Assembly: GCA_034509425.1 (NCBI GenBank)
Contig: JAVTVJ010000667.1
Location: 310,001 to 374,000, forward strand
DNA length: 64,000 nucleotides
Source of the DNA: Eopsaltria australis
Lineage: Eukaryota > Chordata > Aves > Passeriformes > Petroicidae
Direction: 5' to 3'
In this document: positions 1-12,649 of the stretch, piece after piece
Layout: each line of letters opens with the position of its first letter
Position numbering within the stretch: the stretch's first letter is position 1
The notes under the pieces: generated by a model
The model's input: the letters and a program-made list of their open reading frames with translations, nothing else
Told to the model about the DNA's origin: nothing
The model's database searches: none
Translations under genes and position numbers: made by a program

Positions 1-3000
1 CAGGGAGTTGTTTACTCAAGGACAAGAGTCCTCAGCAGACTGGCTTTCAACTGAGAGTAATTCTATTAATTAGGGCTGCAGATACCATCCCCCTTCTGCT
101 TCCCCCACCTCTACCCCTCCTTTTCTTTCCTCTGTTGCAACTATTACTATTTTTAATTAACGTGCCAAAATGTTCACTTCTAACTATAACAAGAAAAGAG
201 AAAGACAAAAGGGCAGAAACAGGGAGAGGAGCTCTGGAGAGAAAGACAATTTGTTTGACTAACCCTTTCAGAAAAAGACAGGCTTGTCAATGATTTCTCT
301 TCAGGATGGTATCCCACAGCCAGGGGAGGGAGCAGAAAAGCTTTTTAATGGGGCTTTTCTCCCAGCCAGGAATAATCATGCCTACAGAGAAGTCTTAAAG
401 CAGCCTTCTGCTTGGGGGCAGTTCTGTTACACATCTCAGTGGTATTTCTTTTCTTCCTCTTTAGCATTTCCTCCTTTTCTTTTTTCCTTATTTTTTTAAG
501 GCATTATGAATCCTTGGTCTAGGAATTATCTCTCAATCCATCTATATTTTTTGTGCTTTATTGATTATTAGGTTATTTCTCCACCACAAATCCCTATCCC
601 TGGATTTTAAATGTTACAACATTTGATGTAATCCCCACATTTCAAAACTGATATCCAGATACCAAAGTAAATATTTAGGGTTCAAGGTTGTTCTTCATCT
701 TTGAAAGAGTTTGTGATTAATTGAATACCTGTGAAAGGGGAAGGTGATTAAGATGCTCATTGTAGAGAAACAGCAGTATAAAAGACAATACTGGGATTGA
801 GATATAAACACAGCATCAGCACTGGAAAAAGTGTTGATTGAAATTGGGCATGTATGGGTATGAAACATGGCTTTTCATATGCAATAAACTCTATGAAACA
901 CATGCCTTTATTGTTGCTGTTTTATTCAAGTTGAAGTTGTCTGGGCATTGATGAAATGCCAGGGTAGGTGAGTGCAGGAGAGAAAATCAGCTTTTAACTA
1001 AAAGAATAGTGGCTTTGCATTTACTAATGTTATCATTCTTTATGGATATTAATAATCTAAATATTTGCCAGAAACTGGGAAAAGTAGTTTGTTCATTTTA
1101 GGTTTTTTGTTGAATCTTTCCCTTCCTAAGCCTCCTCCCTGTCTCTTCCCAAAATATGTGTGAGAAACTAAAAACATCAGAAACCAGTGTGTTATGAGCC
1201 CTGTCCTTTCCAGTTCTGAGGAGATATGAGTTTTTAAATCTTCCAGCTGGCATCTACCAGCCTTTCAAGGCAAGCTGTGGATCTGGAGCCCACCACTCCA
1301 GAGGTCCCTGATTTAAACTCAGTGGCTTTGTCAAGAGGGTGGTGACCAATTTTTCAAGCACACAAATTGGCAGTTTTCTGAACCACTGTGTGCAGAAATC
1401 CTTGACTCCTATTCATATGCGTCAGGCAGTGTCTCTCATTTCAAATGACATCGGCTTATTTGACTTTCAAATGAGAAAACTAAGTATCGTGAACAGATGA
1501 AGAGATAATCAAAACATCTTTGTTCAGGTTTTTGGGAACTGGTTTTGAAAACTGAAACTCCTGAGCCATTCTGCCAGTTCTCACAATATTTTTATCATTA
1601 AAAAAACAACAACAACATTTGCTAATCGGTTTCCTAAACCTCCTGCCTTTGGAGGCATGTGAATTGGTGCTGATTCACCTTAATAATAATTAAATGTAAC
1701 TTATGTTTCTATCCACCCATATTTGTATGAAAGCTTGAAAAACATTCACTTTCAAATGAGGAAGAATTCAGACTCTGAGCTATTTCTAAGCCAAGCCTCA
1801 GCACTGTCAACAGTATTGCAGGAGCCACCCTTGCTTTGAAAGCATTGGTGTAAAATCCAAAGTAATATAAAAACGGCGGAAACACATAACAATGAAAAAC
1901 CTTCCTGGATCAGCAACTTTGATCCCTTAGCACTGCATGAACTTCTCAAGGTTCATCTTGAACATGATCTTGTATCTTGCTTCTCAGTTTTCCAGCTAGG
2001 CTAGGACTGCTTATTGTTGATGAGAGATAATCCTCTTCCTAATTTCTAGGCTAAATATATTCATAGCTGGTCGGTCTATTTCCTCATCCCAAAGAATTTG
2101 TATTAATAACTGGCTAATTGTTAATTCAATTATTCTTTGTAATTATTCTTAACTATACATTGCATTTTCTCTCCCTTTTTGCATATGTGAATTGTTATCT
2201 ATGTATATTCACTCTCCAGGCTGTTTTGGTGAGTTGTGATTGATCAGCAAAATCATATGGTGAATGTGTTTCATTTTCCCGATTCAATAAGCAGACACAT
2301 CTCTGTGACAAAATGGAGTACTCATCTTCCTTTAATATTTGAATATATGTCTTGGAAATTTGGCAGTTTCTTGAATATTCATTGCTATAGAGAACAACCT
2401 GTTCACAGAAAGTGCACAAAATAGGTAAAGAAAATGTTATAAGCAATTCAGTCCTGGCCTCTGAAAAGGGAATTTACCTTCTCACATGACTCTTCTTGCT
2501 GTGTTATCTTCTAGAAAGGGCTGCATTTCAGCAATGACACACACAAATTTCTTATGAATACAGTGTATTGTAAAGTACCACAGGACATTTGGGGATGTAG
2601 TTGTGGGTGTAGTTTGGTTGTGTCTAGACTGGTATTTTTTAAACAGACACCAGGGAATGGAATATCCTCAAGATAATAGCATTTCATAAGGATGGGTGGA
2701 TGCTGTTGTGATGAGAAGGTCTAGCAGCATTTTCTAAGGGATTTCAGGGTCTTTGCCAGGCAATTCCAGAACTTCAGGCCTTGTTTGCTTATGTTTTGGC
2801 TTAATTATCTGGAGTGAAAGGACATCTTTGCTTTGTATTTGAACAGTGACACATCACCTGCCCTCTCTAACCTCAGCTAACAGCATTATCTCCTCAGGTC
2901 AAGTGAAAAAAGCCAGTGCTCTTGTTGCTGTGGGTGACAGGTTCAAACCCTTATAATCATCCATGACAGAACTTGTTATACTTCTTTTTTCATGAGAGTT

Positions 3001-5265
3001 TTTCAACCTCTCTCTTTCAGCTCCTTTATACTGCAAGTCTTTAGTTTTTAGCTTTCATTTTACATCATTTCCTTTATCCTTCATCAGCAGTCCTGCATTT
3101 CAATGTTTGTACGGCTTGAACAGTTTTCCTTCAGGATTTAACTCACATGCTCGTGGTCAAACTTTCAAATCCATGGAGTTAATCTGGATTTGAAGTAAAA
3201 ACAGGAGCATGTTACAGTCCAGTGCAAGCACAGGCAGATCTCTGCAGCTCAGCCTATTTTTGTCCAGCCAGCGACCTGAAGAAAGACACACAAACACAAA
3301 TACACACACCCCCAGGGCACAGACATATCCTGTTCCTTCAGCTCTATCTTCAGCATTATCAAAATTTACAAGTAGCCACCTTAATCCTGCTCACTCATCA
3401 CAAAGCCCTCTTGTTCCTGTGGATCTGGATCCACAGCTATTGGCTTCTTATCTTGGAGGCGAAGTAAATAAAAGAAAGGCAAAGGAAAAACAGAAAAAGA
3501 CACCTTTCTACTCATGCATAAGCTTCACACCAACCTCCTTGTTATTGATAAGTGGCTTAGAGTGCTGTTTGGAAATGAAAAAGTCACCCTGATAAGATAA
3601 CCTCTGGCCTTGGCAATTCCTGGCAAATTACTGTGCATCTCTGGCTGGACACAGTTTCTCTTACTTTCGGCTTAGACTGGGGCAAGCTGACACCCTGGAT
3701 CACAGAGTGAGGTACCCCATGGTAATCCCTTCCCCTCACTGGTAGTGTTTTATTGATTGATATTGGACCTTCTCCTCAAGTTTCTCTCCTGCCATCACTT
3801 CTGTGTTGTTTTGACTGGCATTTCCTCTGCTAAGAGCAGAGAGAGACATAAAATGTGATATTTGACAGTTTCTAGCTGGGGAAGAAAGGACATCTCAGGA
3901 TCTGCAATGGCTGGCAGAGCTCCACTTGCTGGTACCTGGTCTGAGCTACTGGATGGAGAAACACCAGCAAGGATGTCAATACAAAAGAGAGAGGTGATGC
4001 TGTAGGGTATGAGGGCAGTGGAGAAATGGCAGCCTTGGTGAAGGCTCTTCCCAGGATAGGGTGACAGAATGGTCCTCTTGGGAATTAATATGATGCAATC
4101 TTCCTGTGGAAAGTGACATTTTTCCATGTAAATTAAGCCTGCTACTTTGCAGTGGGTGAGGAGATTTTGTTGCCTGTGCCACCACTCCGTAGTTTTTCTC
4201 AGGAGGTAGTGTGTTGCATTATTGTTGCTCCTGCTGCTGTTGTTTTAATCTTTCACGGGAGATTATATAAAACAGCCTCTCCATGAACCAGAACACATCT
4301 CTGGGGAATATGATGACAGAATCCATATCTTAAAAAGCCATAAAGTAGAGACGCACTGTAGAAAGTAGTCGTTCCCAGTAATAAGTGCAGTATGACATCC
4401 AGGAAAGATACCCTATTGTGACAAGTTTGAACACTAGTGCAAATCTGGAGAAAAGTACATTTAAAACCACAGATGTTGTGGTGCTTGTTATTTTAAAGGA
4501 TTTTCCTTCCCTAAATTATTCCTGCAGCCAGAACAAAGCCCTTTAACCCTTGGAATACCATAGCCATTTCCTGATGCTCCCCACCTGTGAATCTTAAAAC
4601 TGATTCCTCTTGAAGCCTGCATCACAGACATCCTCCCTTAAAATAGCAGCTCCCCTGCATTTTGCAGGACTCATACTTTGGTGTACTCCAGTCCATGTGG
4701 ACCCTGACCTTGATGGGTGAACAAGCTGGTAAAGGGCTTTCTTCTTCCCCGATCTCACGCAGAGATTAATTTCAGGACTATATATAGTAGATGTGAGGCC
4801 CGATAACGGGCTTGTTTCAGGTCTTGCAGGAACTCAGGCAGGAAGAGAGGATAACCAGAGTTCCCAGTCACAGAGGGACAGAAGCAGCCTTCAACTTTCC
4901 ATTTGCAAAGTGTACTGCACCTCAGAGTGTACCTCAGAGTGTACCTCTGTACACCTCAGTACTGCACACTCCTCAGCTACTGCTGTATTCATACCTGGAG
5001 GTACAATCCTGCTGCATCACCCATGCTGCAGCCCACAAGATGGAGTGGGAAAGAGTTTCCTTGCTGTGCTACTCCACTAATCTGCTAGGAGAATTCAGGC
5101 CACTGAGCTTTAACTACCTTGGGCCACACTTTCAGAGCTGAAATGCCACCTATATCCCTGCAGCTAGTTAGTGAAAGAACAAGAGACTCCCAAGTGTGGT
5201 TGAGACTGCCTGAGCAAGATGACGTGCAGGGTCCTGTTTAGAGCAAGTGAAGAGAAAGCTCTGGG
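1..5265. other. Intronic stretch, no gene recognised
   Basis: AT-rich non-coding DNA. Strong pyrimidine-AG runs lie at about 440-465 and 470-500 with no paired donor close by. An imperfect CA-rich patch lies near 3291-3326. A short 12-bp tandem duplication is listed separately at 4921. The 2085-2180 block is especially A/T-rich with several TAATT cores. A very weak MIR-like trace (AAATGAGAAAACTAAG) lies near 1470-1490. Nothing else is recognised. Confidence 0.55.
4921..4944 (+). repeat. 12-bp direct tandem duplication
   Basis: CTCAGAGTGTAC occurs twice back to back (4921-4932, 4933-4944), followed by a degenerate third copy rich in GTACACCTC. It is a small slippage duplication with no known function. 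Confidence 0.8.
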
Positions 5266-5268
5266 CAC

Positions 5269-5330
5269 AGTGCAGGTCAGCCTTTCCAAGTGTGATGCTG
5301 TGTGCCTCAGTTTCCCCTCTCTGATCAGTG
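5269..5330 (+). mobile_element. Possible MIR-type SINE relic
   Basis: TGTGCCTCAGTTTCCCCTCT near 5300-5319 matches the highly characteristic MIR core segment (GCCTCAGTTTCCCCATCT). The flanks (expected tRNA-derived half and 3' tail) are too diverged for me to extend with confidence. Confidence 0.35.
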
Positions 5331-7127
5331 CGCAATTTATGCCAGCAGCCACTGCCCTCAGTTAGGTTTTATTAATGAACTCCAGGACCAATAAGTCAAT
5401 AGATCCTGGAGAAGTGTCACTATTACAACCATCCACGACAAGGGAAAGCACATTCCCAAGCAGGGACAGTGTGGAAGGCCTAATGAACATTAAGCAGAGC
5501 ACTTGTTCAGCACTGGCTTTGTCGCTGCTGGGCAGCCTTGTCCTGACAGAGCTCCTGTCCAACCAGGGACGTACATCCATTCATCATTAGTCCTAATGCA
5601 AGCTTGGGAGTTTTAAAGCCAGGGCTAAATCAGACCATCTTAATTTGCAGGCTTAATGCATTGCATATTATCCATATCCTTCCTATGGGATTTATCTTGA
5701 TTAAGTGCTAATTTGTAACTGGTGGTATACCCAATGAAGTGACTGATGAGAAGGGTGCCTGGGTTGAGAGTCTGTGTTTTGGCAGCAGTGCAGACTGGGG
5801 ATGGAAACTGCTGTTCCCACTGCAGACACTCAGGCAGGCAGCACATTTTATGCACATCCCCATCAGCCTCATAGGCAGTGTCCGGAAGGGTTTAGTTTGG
5901 ATATTCTTTGGCTGTGATGGAAGCCAGAGGTCTGCAGTGGGAGAGAGGACCTGTCCTTTAAAGATTTCTGGCTGTGCTTAGAAAGTCTGTCCCTGTGCTG
6001 CTGTATAGCCCTGTGTGGGCAGGACAGTGCAGGTCAGAGCAGGTGTAGATGCTCCAGAATCCAAGTGCAGGCAGGTTTTTACACACCCTGACTGACATAC
6101 CTTTGGTTGGCTTTTGGGTTCCCCCTGTCTGTGCCCACAGCTGAGCTGCCTGCCCCATCCCCTGCAGTGACACCCTGCCCAGCCCCACCTGTCTCACTGC
6201 TTCCACTCTTTGCCCACCAAGAACCAGCTGGAGTAAAATGTTGAGTGGATGGGACCATTTTAGACGTGATCACAGTCTTGATTTGACCACAAAAAGCTGG
6301 CAGCACCAAACAGCAACATAAAAAAGTATCTTTGAGATGGACAGAGCTTTTCCAAGGAGCTGGGAAGTTCCTATTTCAGGATAGTTTTACTCTGTTGACC
6401 TTCATTTTGGAATCAGAAACAAACCTTCAACCTTCACCAGACACACCAAATCTCAGATCAATCTACATCAGCATGTAAATTTTACAGGGTTTGAGGAGAA
6501 GTGACCTTTAAGCAGAAATGGGTTCTCAACTTTTGCTATCACAGCACTGGCATTTCACTAAAATAAAAGCCTTTATTTCATCTGGCACTTTGGTATCTGA
6601 AACTGTGTCTGATTCTGTAACCACCTGCCCCCCTCCCCAAATCATAAATACACACTGAATGTATGCCTTAAACAAGTCCTATATACAGAAACACACATAA
6701 AGAATTCAGGTCAAGCTGTTTCATAGTCCTATTTCACAGAAGAGTAAAGTGAAACTTCACTCAAATTCTTCTGATGTGGTAATAGTAAACCTAGGAAAGG
6801 CATCCAAAAGTCTTAATTTATGTTTTATACTGTACAGAGGTGTTCCCAAATAGAATTTCTCCTTTTGGTTGTTTTTCCTAATGCTGCAAATAGTGGACAG
6901 TTTCTCAGCTGATGGGTACTGCTCCCTTTTACTTGAGTAACTAATGACAGCATTTGAGGAGGAAGGGGGGCTTTGTGTAAAAAAGAAGTTAATTAATTTC
7001 GGGGGTTTTAATCTCTTTTCTTTTGTACCAAACTATAAAACAAAAATTCTTCGGGAGCCAGAACATGTACCTCCAGTAATCGAAAGAGAGGCAAGGATCT
7101 GACTAATAGATATTACGTTCCATTATA
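5331..7127. other. Intronic stretch, no gene recognised
   Basis: Somewhat more GC-rich between about 5740 and 6310, with open frames on both strands that have no domain. No repeat family recognised. A pyrimidine-rich run (CCCCCCTCCCC) lies near 6630. Confidence 0.5.
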
Positions 7128-7370
7128 TGGTCTTGAAGTCAATAAACATTAGGTTACCTTCATGCAGTGAAAAAAGACCAGATTTATTAAAAAATCTTAT
7201 CTGGAGGGTTTGCATTTCAATAGGATGTGAATTTGCATATTTTAACAATAACCTCCCATCATTCTGTCTGATCTGTGCTCAGTTGGCCATACAGATCACT
7301 TTATCTTGAATAGATTATCACCGGTTTAATAAACCCTTCATAATATGCAGGTATAACAATGGTACTTCAT
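7128..7370. promoter_or_regulatory. Candidate conserved non-coding element with octamer motif
   Basis: Low-repeat, AT-rich block containing an exact octamer ATTTGCAT (reverse of ATGCAAAT, POU/OCT site) at 7231-7238, a second near-octamer TTTGCATTT at 7210-7218, and TTATCT and AGATTATC motifs. The composition resembles deeply conserved intronic enhancers of neural genes. The motifs are seen; enhancer function is inference. Confidence 0.3.
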
Positions 7371-8694
7371 TGGATAAAGAAGGTATTAAAGTTCTTTTTC
7401 TGGAAATAGGGGTGGCCCAGCTAGTGATTAACTTTATACCTCTGTACATCCCTGTGCTGAATACCGATTGAAGGAGAGTATTCCCATTATTCACATTCAA
7501 AATGGACCGGCTCTTCAGAGCTCCTGTTAACTCCTCCTTGCCCATGGCAGCTGTGCAGACGTGGGAGTTAAAAAAGCCAAGGCTGCCAGGGATGCTATCT
7601 CCAGCAGTGGCCACTACCTGGAACATCAGGAAAAGCCAACACTCTTCCCCCAGGCTGAGTCTCCCACACTTGCAGGGTGATCAGTGCTGAGATGTTTCAT
7701 GAAGGAGGCACCATCTCAGTGCTGGCTGGAAGTGGGGTCAATGCAGTGCTCAGCAAAAGGCCAAAAAGGCTTCCAGGCAAAAAATCCTAGATAACTTGTT
7801 TTCAGTGAAAAGGCAGCATTATTCTTCCTTGTCTCCTTTCACAGACTTTTACTTACTGACCACTTCAACTTTCCACACAGTTCATTTTCCGCTGGTTGCC
7901 CCTTACAAGGGATGAGTCCATCCCGCAGCTCCCATGTCCCAGCTTGTCATCTCAAAATGTTTAGTTGAGAGAAGCACACTCAGACCCTCGGCAGGAGCAC
8001 CAAGGAGTCTCTGCCAAACCACAGGGATGGCTTTTGCCTCCTGCAGTTTCCACAGAGACAGACTATTATTTACATATGCCTGCAATTCCAGGCTCCTGAC
8101 CACCCTTCTCATGAGACACAGGGCAGAGCACCAGTACCAGTGCAGCAGTGACAGGGACAAATATAATTTTCATGTTGTCCTGCAATTTTTGATTTCTTCA
8201 TTTTTGTTTCTTTGTTGACATTTGCACCCTGACTTGAAAAAAAAACCTGATACTCTTCCTCTCCTGGGTACCCAGTACAAAGCAGGCAGCTGTGAGCGTT
8301 AACTGTCCATACACACAGCTTAGACAACCCGCAGGCTACTGTGGCATTAAGCCCGAGCTTGTAGACCTTAATGAGAGATAATGTTTGTTCAGGACCAGCT
8401 CTGTGGCCATGCAGCCTTGGGATCTGGGCTGCTTCACATCTGACCAGCTGGGAGCATAGGAATAATGAATTTAGGGGCTGAGCGTGCATGCATGTATGAG
8501 AAATAGAGAGTATGTCACACACGCATTCCCCAAGACACTCCTGAGAGCAACTAGAACTTTTCACACTCTCTCCCTCCCCTGTTTTCTTTTTCTCTGCTCA
8601 AGCTGTGTTCGTGCTTGCTTTTCCAAAACTCCCATCAGGAGCTTTTTGCTTCACAAGAGCCAACATGCTGTTGTGTTGCCTGACAGTGGGAGCA
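7371..8694. other. Intronic stretch, no gene recognised
   Basis: Contains the 151-codon minus-strand open frame at 8109..8564, which shows no signal peptide, domain or repeat pattern and is treated as chance. A TGCATGCATGTATG alternating run lies near 8486-8499. Confidence 0.5.
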
Positions 8695-8720
8695 CAGCAA
8701 GGCTAGTGAATAATGGAAAG

Positions 8721-8757
8721 TTATTGACCTATAATAACCTGGCATTATTGACCATAA
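8721..8757 (+). promoter_or_regulatory. Imperfect direct repeat with two TGACC half-sites
   Basis: TTATTGACCTATAA (8721-8734) and TTATTGACCATAA (8745-8757) repeat at 24-bp spacing. TGACCT is the reverse of the nuclear-receptor half-site AGGTCA. The repeat is seen; receptor binding is inference, and the spacing is wider than usual for a paired site. Confidence 0.35.
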
Positions 8758-8770
8758 ATGATTTAGTTAA

Positions 8771-8772
<2 letters not shown>

Positions 8773-8809
<37 letters not shown>
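8773..8809. repeat. (CA)n microsatellite, about 18 units
   Basis: Uninterrupted CA dinucleotide run. It explains the artificial HTHTHT stretch in one of the forward frames. Confidence 0.97.
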
Positions 8810-8810
<1 letters not shown>

Positions 8811-10593
8811 ATCTCACGTGAAGGAGCTGAATTTTGAATTTCCTTTGTTCAGCACTGGCTCAATGGAGCTTGTCACAGGGGCATTTTGGCCTGGCATGAA
8901 ATTAATGTTAATCAAAACATCTCTGAGGATCCTCTAAATGAGATTCTTGTGGGGAACAAGCCCAAAACCTGGATCCAAAAGCAGATTATCCTGAGTCTTT
9001 ACTTGAGGCTGCATGAGAGCAAAAACCTTTCATGAACTTCAGCAGAGTTAACAGATTTTAAGGCTAAAGAGGACAGTTTTCATTAAGCAGCTTGATCCCA
9101 GCCATAAGGCAGTTTAGAGACTAACAACTACCAGGACCAATAACCTGCCACCAAACCAGAGCACAACATTTAGGGAGAAGGAAAAACATCCACTTTTGAT
9201 GTCAGACTTCGCAATTTCCTATTATTTTTTTTCTTTCTGCTGAGGCAGCTGTTCCCCTCCAAAGTGCTGACATCAGGTCCTTTGGAGTCACAAAGTGTCG
9301 GGCGCCCTTCTGGAAAGCATGCTCAGGGCTCATGGTTGGCCTCAGGTGCCCCTCTGGAACCACAAGGTCAGGCACCACCCCCCACCTGCCTTGATGAAAC
9401 CCCAACACCTTCCTGTGCCCGGATGGGGGTCTGTGGTAGTGCAGCTGTCTGAGCTGGTGAGCTTGGCTGGGTACCTGTTTAGCTGAGCCAGATTTCCGAA
9501 CGAGGTGTAACCCCTGCTGCTGGCACAATTGCCATATGCCCTCCTAAGATGCCCATGTTTGTGTCAGCATCCGAATTTTGTACCTGGCCCTCATTATGGA
9601 AAGTTTCTGCCCAGCTTTTGACAGGTGAAACTTTGCAGCTCAGACCTGTTCCTGATTATCTGTCAGTCCTCTACTAACAGCCATAAAAGCTTCTCATTAG
9701 CTTTGTGGGTGCTGTTCTTTATACACAAAATAGCCATGCTCGCTGTGCCTGGCTTTCTTTGTTTTCTCAGAGTCAGACAGATGAAAGAAAGGATTGCTTT
9801 AGTTTCAGGTTTGCCTGGCTGGGAGCTCTTGAGACATGATGCAAGAACATAATTTTAACTCTCAATGGCACTGACCCGTGGTATGGAAGCGGCTATGAAT
9901 TGGCATTTACAGCACAGAAAAGTGTCAGGATGCAGGGATTCTTTCCCTTGCTTTTCCAAGGCCAGGGCAATATTCCCCTACTGACTCCAGCAGGCAGTGG
10001 AAGCACCTGGAGCTGCTCCTGCAGTCCAAAATCACTGCAGACAGGCAATCACTGGAGTCAGAGGTGTGATCCAGTCTGTGTACTGAAGTAACTAACTTTT
10101 GAGTACATTTTAAGTACCTAATGAAGCAGGCTTCCCGGAGTAAATCCTTAATTTCTCCATCTAGGAAATTGGGTTTGCATAATTTAGTTGTTTAAATTTA
10201 GGCAGCCAAGAGCTCCCTCTGGAGGTCTCCAAGCAGCCCGTTCCTCTGCATGGGCACGGCCAGGCACTTGCTTCAGAAAGACAATTTCAAGAAGTACCTG
10301 TGATTTTAGCACCAGCTAAGTCTTTCCATTCAGGAAACGGGCTCTTCCCCAAATTTTCCAATTTTTCCTCTAGTACATAGAGCTAAGCTAGGGGGCAAGG
10401 CCAGCTGGAAAGAAACAACTGAATTTCTCCCTAAAGTCAGGCAAGACACAAGATATCCTAGGGTAGATCTTGTCACAGTGAGCAGTGTCAGAAGCACAGT
10501 GCCTCATTTGTACATGCACACCATCACACACCTGTGCATCTCCCCGAGACCAGCCCAGAATACCTGACTGTAGCAGGACGTGACACCAGCCCA
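8810..10593. other. Intronic stretch, no gene recognised
   Basis: The 9240-9500 part is GC-richer and gives overlapping open frames on both strands without a domain. No mobile element recognised. Confidence 0.5.
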
Positions 10594-10864
10594 CAAATTT
10601 TTCAAGGGGGGCAGAGGAGAGGGGTGCTGATCCCCTTATTCCCTCATGGAATAAAACTGTGTCTGGAGAAGTTCAGCCTAAATATTGGGAAAAGGTTCTT
10701 CACTGAGTGAGTGTCTGGTCACTGGAACAGGCCCAAAAGAGCACCAAACCTGTCATTATTAAAGAGCATCCAAAGAATGCTCCAAGGCATGTAGACGAGT
10801 GTTAGGTACACTACAATGATCATTATAGGTCCCTTACAGCTTGGGATTTTCCATTATTCCATGG
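10594..10864 (+). mobile_element. CR1 LINE, 3'-end fragment
   Basis: The order of diagnostic CR1 3' segments is intact: TGTGTCTGGAGAAGTTCAGC, then a GGAAAAGGTTCTTCACTGAG segment, then CACTGGAACAGGC, then TCATTATAGGTCCCTTACAG, ending in a decayed ATTATTCCATGG tail. This is a 5'-truncated copy in plus orientation, as usual for CR1, and moderately diverged. Confidence 0.88.
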
Positions 10865-11137
10865 CTTTCAGCTCTGTCCTTCCTTCCTCTCTGTGTAAGG
10901 GACTGTTACACCAGCATTATCCATGCCTTGATACCTTGGATTCATGGAGCTTCTAACAAATATAAATTCCCCTTTGCACACACCCCATTTAATCAAAACC
11001 TTGCTGGTTTAAGCAGTCTGTTTTATTAAATTACCAACCTATGAAGCCATTAACTCAATTAGAAGCAGCAGTTCTGTAGTCTTGAACAACCAAGGGGTAA
11101 TATTGCAGTGGTAGACGTTATGCAGGTATGGCACGTT

Positions 11138-11290
11138 ATAATAACAGTGAGAGCTCATATAGCATCTTAAAACTTTACAATTCTGTATGAATAATATCTA
11201 ATTAATCCTCACAATAGGTCCTGAAGGTAAAGATTACTGTCTAACCCCTTTTTCCATGGAGGCAACTTAGTGGGGAAGGAGATGATAGGT
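11138..11290 (-). mobile_element. MIR-type amniote SINE relic
   Basis: Read on the minus strand it has the MIR core and tail. On the plus strand GAGCTCATATAGCATCTTAA followed by CTTTACAA matches the tail in reverse, then TTAATCCTCACAATAGGTCC, then a diverged CCCTTTTTCCATGGAGGCAAC corresponding to the oligo-T and 'gaggaaactgaggc' segment. It is an old copy with several small indels. Confidence 0.7.
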
Positions 11291-12073
11291 AATAGACTTC
11301 AGAAAAGCATAAAAGGCCATATCTTTCCACAGTCTGCATTCACAGTAAAAAGGTTCCCCAAATTGCTGCTTTCCTTCTGAGCAAATCAACACCAAGTGAC
11401 CATTATCGCCCTTTTTGTCTCCATATTGCAATGTGTAATGGGTTTAGTTAATTTAAAAAAAAATTTTATTTGGAAGTGTAGGGGTAGGAATGAAAAAGTA
11501 AATAACACCAAAGTATTACTAGAAGTTAATATTATTATTATTAAAAGTAAATCACACAGAACTAGAGATAATAAATAGGAAAAGTAGCTGGACTTGATTT
11601 GAATTTGAAAAAGAAAGTGACAGATTTAGCATCATTATATTCTTTTAGCAAAATACTGAGAGGAGAAAAAAGCTTAAAACAGTGAAAATTAAATCATGTT
11701 TCTAATAATTAACATTGCCAACTGTAAAGATACATCAGTCATAAATTATCTCAAGCAATCCTGTATGATATGATAATATAAATAAGAGAAATTTTATTTT
11801 CACATTTTTGTTTTCATTGAGCTATATTTTGAGCATGAAGGATTTTCTTTTCTTCTGGAATTAAAATTCTTGTTAAAAAGTTGCTCAGGTCCAGAAGTTG
11901 AGGATTTAAGGAAAGCACCATATGTCAGGAGACTGATGGTAAGGCCCCTAAAGCTAGAAGCTCTGGCAGTGCTTGTAAGCAGGGCTAGATCAGGGTTACC
12001 TTTAAATGCAGAGAGGCTTGCATTGTACCCTTATTCAAAGAATTAATGAGTAGTTTATTTAAAGTAGATGATT
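11291..12073. other. Intronic stretch, very AT-rich
   Basis: ATTATTATTATTA near 11530 and long A/T runs; no gene or mobile element recognised. Confidence 0.55.
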
Positions 12074-12089
12074 AAAAAAAAAAAAAAAA
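12074..12089. repeat. (A)16 tract
   Basis: Homopolymer of 16 A, seen directly. Confidence 0.95.
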
Positions 12090-12164
12090 GACCTGTGATT
12101 GTTCTCAGTAGTGATGGCTCCATTTTATCTCCTTTCATATTTACACCATGTAGCACCCAATCCA

Positions 12165-12235
12165 CACTGCAGAGAGAGAAAGTACAATCTGGCCCAAATT
12201 TTCAAATATGCTCAGCACCCAGTGGACCAAAATCT
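12165..12235. repeat. Possible ancient sauropsid interspersed repeat fragment
   Basis: TCTGGCCCAAATTTTCAAA followed by TGCTCAGCACCCA resembles the widespread archosaur/turtle repeat that carries 'GGCC..ATTTTCA..GTGCTCAGCACCC'. It is short and diverged; the family name is not known to me. Confidence 0.4.
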
Positions 12236-12626
12236 TTTAATTATCTGTCTGTGCATTTGAGAACATCCTGCGTTTGAAACAGAAGGCTCCTTAAGTAGTG
12301 TGATTTCTTGCTCGGTTTCCCCCTCTGCATTTTTTCTGCTCTCAGCATCACGTCTCGAGACTATCTCTGCACTGTGATTTCGGACAGATCCTGCCAGGAA
12401 GAAGCAGCAAGCCTTGTTCTCCTCTGAGCTGGTTCAGACATGTCAGTGCTGCTCAGGATTGCTGCCCAGGCTTGCTGCCCATCCAGCCAGGAGCACCAGA
12501 GCCCGGGAGCTCAGACACACACGCTGCAAAAGGTTAATGGCCAAGGCCGCCAGAAAGTTTATAGCTGAACTTCTCGTGTCTCTGAACAGCACTCCCTCCT
12601 CAGCCAAGGGCCACAGCACAAGAAGG

Positions 12627-12649
12627 GGAAGGAAGGAAGGAAGGAAGGA
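12627..12649. repeat. (GGAA)n microsatellite
   Basis: About five GGAA units, purine-only on the plus strand. Confidence 0.9.

Noticed and set aside
3209..3592. 127-codon plus-strand open frame overlapped by a second frame
   Set aside because: Two overlapping frames, a CA-rich stretch giving THTNTHT-like text, no domain.
4778..4789. ACTATATATAGT as a TATA box
   Set aside because: A palindromic AT run with no CpG, initiator or transcript evidence nearby.
8109..8564. 151-codon open frame on the minus strand, the longest in the window
   Set aside because: No recognisable domain, signal or conservation clue, overlapped by frames on the other strand. A few frames of about 150 codons are expected by chance in six frames of 64 kb.
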